This document shows positions 59,685-64,000 of a stretch of DNA of 64,000 nt, in pieces. The notes below the pieces were generated by a model, which saw only the letters and a program-made list of their open reading frames with translations, was not told where the DNA came from and did no database searches. The position numbers and the translations under genes were made by a program. Position 1 is the stretch's first letter. Each line of letters opens with the position of its first letter. The DNA comes from Phocoena phocoena (taxonomy: Eukaryota; Chordata; Mammalia; Artiodactyla; Phocoenidae), in the NCBI RefSeq assembly GCF_963924675.1, contig NC_089220.1, positions 86,803,168 through 86,867,167 of the forward strand, read 5' to 3'.

Positions 59685-61859
59685 TCCAAGAATTTTAAAG
59701 TAGTGAAGAAAAGGTTTTACTTATTGCAAAATTAAACACTTTCATGTAGAATGAAGCCAGGACACTACAGCCTTTAATTTATTTTATTTTATTTTTTTCT
59801 CATGATGGTTTTTCTTTGGAGAAAATGAAAAAGCAGCACTGGAAGACCTTTAAACGTATCTTACTTTAAAGTTTCACTGGAAAGGCACCACTTACAGGAA
59901 AACCCAGTAATATTATCCCTGGTCCTCACTAAATGTTATGAAGAAAGTCTTTGACAGATACCATTTTGAAACTCTTGAACTAGTGACCAGCTAAAAATAC
60001 CAAATTGAGACTGAATTGGTCTCTGCTTAGGCAAGGTCAGGGACTAGAAAGTGATGGAAAACATCAGGTAACTAAATATAGTGTGCAGACTGCAGGACTA
60101 CTGAGAACTATACAGGATTCACAGAATGGGGTGAAGACACCTGGTTCTATATACATACAGGGAACCTGCCGGCAGACTTTACTTTCTGTTCAGAGGACTC
60201 AGTTTTCATACTTCACTGGGGGAAAAATGGGACTTCAAGAACCCGACTAAGAAGTTCTTAAAGAACACTTTGATGTTTCACAAATTATACTGAAAAGCTT
60301 TTAGAGAAAAAATAGAAAATAAAAAGAAAATTATTACCTAAAATAGACTGCTGGTATAGTTCCCAGAGAACAGAAGGTAATGTTTCTTTGTTTATCAGGG
60401 TGTACGACTTGATGTTAAAAATTTTTATTAATTTATGCTAACCTTTACTTGGAAAGATAAAACTGAGCATTCACTTGCAAATTAAATTTCCCCCGCTTTC
60501 TTTTTCAAATGTTCTAGCTTTTTAAGATGATTGTTCCCTTCTCATTATCCTGGGATAGGATGCATCTATACATAATCAAAATAGGTGTTTTCTGTACATT
60601 TTGGTCTCAGTCTTCAGGGTGAGCCATAACTTAAACAAGTAATGGAACCTTTTCTGCACCTACTCAGTAGGGCCTGTTAATGTTTTTAAAAGAGTATGCT
60701 ACTATGAAAGGTCCTCACGGATAATTCTTCACGGTTCCAGTCTGTAGCCCAGATAGGAGTGTCTCAACTTCTTAAAAGAACTTTCTGGAAACCTGAGTCA
60801 TGTAAAAGAATGTGGAAGGTAGGGTCTGCCACCTTAATAGCTTCAGCCTGCAATACTGACTAAGCTGGAAATGTCAGAATAAATCAGAGATGGAACACAC
60901 CAGGGATGTGGAGGAGATGACACTGCAGAACCAGTTCTTCCAAGGACTAAGTAATCCCAATGGCAGTCTATACAGGGAACCCACTCTCAGGGAAGCTGGG
61001 TGTGCTTTTAGAAGCTGAATGGTGTTTATTCATCAGTTCTGGTGAAGTTAGGAAAAGGCAAAAATGATTTAAAAGGGGGAAAATCACCACCAACAAGGAA
61101 TACTCAATGGGTTCAAATCTGTGATTTGCCTATAAAATCAATCCCAGAAACATTACCTTTGAGGTAAATACCCCTGCCTAGAATCAGCTGGCTAATGAAG
61201 AACATCCTTCCTAATGTCCTGTTCACATAAAGACTTTCTTCCTTTACCTCCTGACATTTTAAGCAGACTTATGTTAAAGTTCCTTTCATTGCTCTATTAC
61301 CTGTAGGTTCTTGGTTCTGTCTGCAAGTGGGTTTTTATTTTTCCCTCTGTGAGCTCATCTCCAGTGAGAGCTGCCTTTTGTGAGACTCCTTCTGGTGCCC
61401 TGAGTTGAAAAGTTATCTCAATGGAGAGGCTGTGAGCATGGCTGGGTTTTTTTGTTTTTTTTGTCTTCAGTCCTTGGACCAGTTTACACATTAGTTTCCT
61501 TGGCTTGCGGCTTGTGCACTTTGCAAGTAGCCTAACTTTGGGACCCCGCACCAAATGAGTAGTACCTTACCAGAAACTGGACAGTTCCTTTCTGGCCCCT
61601 GGTTTTAGGCAAGGAGCCCAGGTCCATCTCCTAGCCACTTGCAGGGACCTACTATCTCAATTCCAGCCACACTGAATACTTTCCAAATTCTATCTTCTAT
61701 TTAGCAGAAAAGTATTGATCTGACTTCTCCAGCTATAACAATGCAGTCCCATCTCTCTAAAAGTCTGTCACAGCTACCAAAATTCACAATTGCCAAATCA
61801 CTAGGATTTCATATTAAAAGAAGTCTGAGAATGTTTTTATGTGCAATATGATGCAGCCA

Positions 61860-62040
61860 TAACCACACTGGCCTGGGAATCAGGAGACCTGAGCTCTAGT
61901 CAAGTCTAGCTCCAAACAAGCTGTGTGACTGTAGCCAAGTTTGTTGACCACTTGGGGTCTCAGGGGAGAAAACTAAGAATGTGGAATTGAAACAGAATGC
62001 TAATACCTCTTCCAGCTCTAAAATGCCATGATTCAGTGAA
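61860..62040 (+). repeat. MIR-like ancient SINE
   Basis: Order ggcctgggaatcaggagacc, tgagctctagtcaa, caagctgtgtgactgtagcc fits MIR, forward. Confidence 0.7.
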
Positions 62041-62924
62041 ATACTATCTTTCATCCTCTGGGGCCTAGCAGGAGGCTGGGATGAGGGCAGCACATGCTTG
62101 AGAGAAGGTGGGAAAATTTATAAGGAAGTCCCTGGATTTCAGCTTCTAGGATTATGCAGCTCCTCCTCCTATAAAATGGCTACTAGACACATTAGCATTT
62201 CAAACACCGTTGCCTGTGACAGGGCAGCTCAGAGAGATTAGGAGGTAGACAAATTCTGTTTTTGTTTTTTTCATGCCAGGCTCAGTATGTAAACATTAAC
62301 TGTTCATACACTCTATTCAGCGTTCCCACTCATTTTTCATGAACTCATAAAACATATCAAAGGGATATATGCTTGACTCCTTAGTTCTTCTCTCAGATTT
62401 ACAGACAGACTCATTTTCCCTTGTCAACAAACCTGAAGGCTAGAGTCTTCGTTTAGCTGTAAGAACGGCTGATGTAAATAGAGAAAGCTTCACAGAATAG
62501 GACATTCCCACCCCACCCAGCCTTCCTCCTCTCCTGTCAGGCAGTATCTGTAGTTACACAAACAGCCTCCGGAAACAAATGCTGTGTAGAACTCAAACAG
62601 ATATCTAAGCACATCAGAGGCAGCAGCTTGGGCACCAGTGGGCAGACACAGAGCAGGCAGAGAGTAAGCACCAGAGCAGGACTGAATTGAGGCTCCCAGA
62701 GCTTCTCCAGGGCCCACAGCACCTATTACATAAAAAATCTTTGCCTCAACCACTGTCCCATCCGCTACGGAGAACCTTAGTTAAGCATCTCTCCTCAAAA
62801 GTTAATGCACAGATACACTCATAACCAGAAAAAAAAAAAAAAAAGACTGCCATAGCAGAGCTTGAAGATGATAGTCAGTGATTCTGACTGTGACCCAACT
62901 GATGGAAATTAGGTAGAAACAGTA

Positions 62925-63090
62925 CTAGATTCAGAGTCTGGAAACATGGGTTCTAATCTGCACTCTGTCTGTAACTATGAGACCATGGCCAAGTCATCTG
63001 GCATCTTTGTGTCTTACTTTTCTCATTTATAAAATGAGTATGTTTGACAAAATGATCTCTAATGTATTTGTCAGTTCTAAAGTTCTATGA
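62925..63090 (+). repeat. MIR-like ancient SINE
   Basis: Order gattcagagtctggaaacat, gggttctaatctgcactctg, catggccaagtcatctggca, tctcatttataaaatgagta fits MIR, forward. Confidence 0.75.
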
Positions 63091-63144
63091 GTCTATGATA
63101 AGGTTACTAAGAACTAGGAAAACATAGTTTATATTACAGACCAA

Positions 63145-63280
63145 ACCTAGCTAATTACAGGGGAGCATTCAAATATACAGATTCCCAGGCCCTTCACCAG
63201 TCCCTTACAGGGATTGGGAAGCTGTTTGTAAAGCTCCTTGGAAGAACCCAATGATGAACCATATCTGGGAACCACTAGCC
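63145..63280 (+). mobile_element. MER5-like DNA transposon remnant
   Basis: The order acagattcccaggccc, ctccttggaagaaccc and atctgggaaccacta is like the element at 3787. Diverged; start not defined. Confidence 0.5.
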
Positions 63281-64000
63281 TTAAGCTAACAGAACTGACT
63301 GAACTGTATGACCAAAATGATTACTCTGAATTGGCTGGGTCAACCTGGGAGGTAATAAGGAACTGACATTCTGTGAGGATAATTAGTATTTCACATTAAT
63401 GAGTGGGGAAATATTTACTTTGCAAACGCTAATAAACTTGGGAGGGGAATCAGTATTCCAAAAAACTTTAGAGACTGAAGGAGTGCTCTCTAGTGGAAAC
63501 CAAAAGTATAAAATCAAAGAGGAAAGACCTAATGTATCAATAGTACCCCTGGCGAAGAAAGAAATGTCACTAAGATGAAGTTGGCAAGGTCGTATGTCAG
63601 AAAAAGACCTAAGTGTTATTAGAGTGGATAACAAACTGACCCAGGAACCAGAACATTAGCACTAACCTGGGGGTAGATGTAGGAATTGAATAAGGCCATT
63701 CTCATTTTGTGTGGTTGTAAAATGCAAGAATTTCAGTTATAATAGTTTAGCTAAATAACACAAGTGCTCCAAGAACAGGGTTTAAATTTCAGCTGCCATG
63801 GGATAGTAGCATAAGGTACTCATTTCACTGCTAGCTCTTCAGTTCACAAATCACAACATAAAAAACAAATGTGCGTCATGATCAGTGACAAATCACATCT
63901 CTTCTTTCAAAGTCTGTTGGTGATTGGTCACTGTGGGCCTGTTATTCAAGTTCACACACAAACAACAAAGTGTCCGGTGGGGTTGTCTCCTTGTCTCCCA

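Larger units (their letters stand above)
59685..64000. other. Mostly unannotated sequence
   Basis: No exon is recognised. It holds MIR remnants (61860, 62925), a MER5-like piece (63145) and a poly(A) run (62829-62844). No CHR SINE or L1 beyond copy D. Confidence 0.4.

Overview
This window looks like non-coding mammalian nuclear DNA, most likely from a cetacean (whale or dolphin). The main evidence is sixteen copies of a tRNA-derived SINE with the head motif ggcttccctggtggcgcagtgg, typical of the CHR SINE families of whales, hippos and relatives, plus L1 elements with a cetartiodactyl-type 5'UTR and 3'UTR. I recognise no host protein-coding exon, rRNA, tRNA, CRISPR array or bacterial-type gene. 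The species and the locus cannot be named from this sequence.

Layout. 1-4.1 kb: a 5'-truncated L1 3' end (copy C) with a G-rich 3'UTR, a CT/CA microsatellite, a MIR and a MER5-like DNA transposon. 4.1-11 kb: five CHR SINEs in otherwise unremarkable sequence. 11.37-18.84 kb: L1 copy A, full length and flanked by a 17-bp target-site duplication (TSD), carrying a broken ORF1 and ORF2 and split near its 3' end by a CHR SINE. 18.9-52.2 kb: unique-looking sequence with nine more CHR SINEs, ancient MIR, L2 and MaLR-like repeats, five copies of an old repeat I could not name, and a scrambled old L1 fragment near 46 kb. 52.24-58.98 kb: L1 copy B, also with an intact 5' end but lacking its 3'UTR, followed directly by a SINE that shares its target site. 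59.5-59.7 kb: a 138-bp L1 3' scrap (copy D) with its own TSD. 59.7-64 kb: ordinary sequence with MIR and MER5-like remnants.

How the parts relate. The two long L1s are copies of one young-to-middle-aged subfamily. Both keep the complete 5'UTR, including a YY1-type site at the start, but their ORFs are interrupted many times, so neither can make working protein. Two points deserve attention. First, both copies keep the same open reading frame on the antisense strand of the 5'UTR, with an AUG-initiated 76-codon core at the same place, resembling in position the primate L1 ORF0. Second, both carry the same extra T in the endonuclease domain, which suggests a shared non-functional ancestor moved in trans, unless it arose twice. 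No annotation here should be read as a functional host gene.
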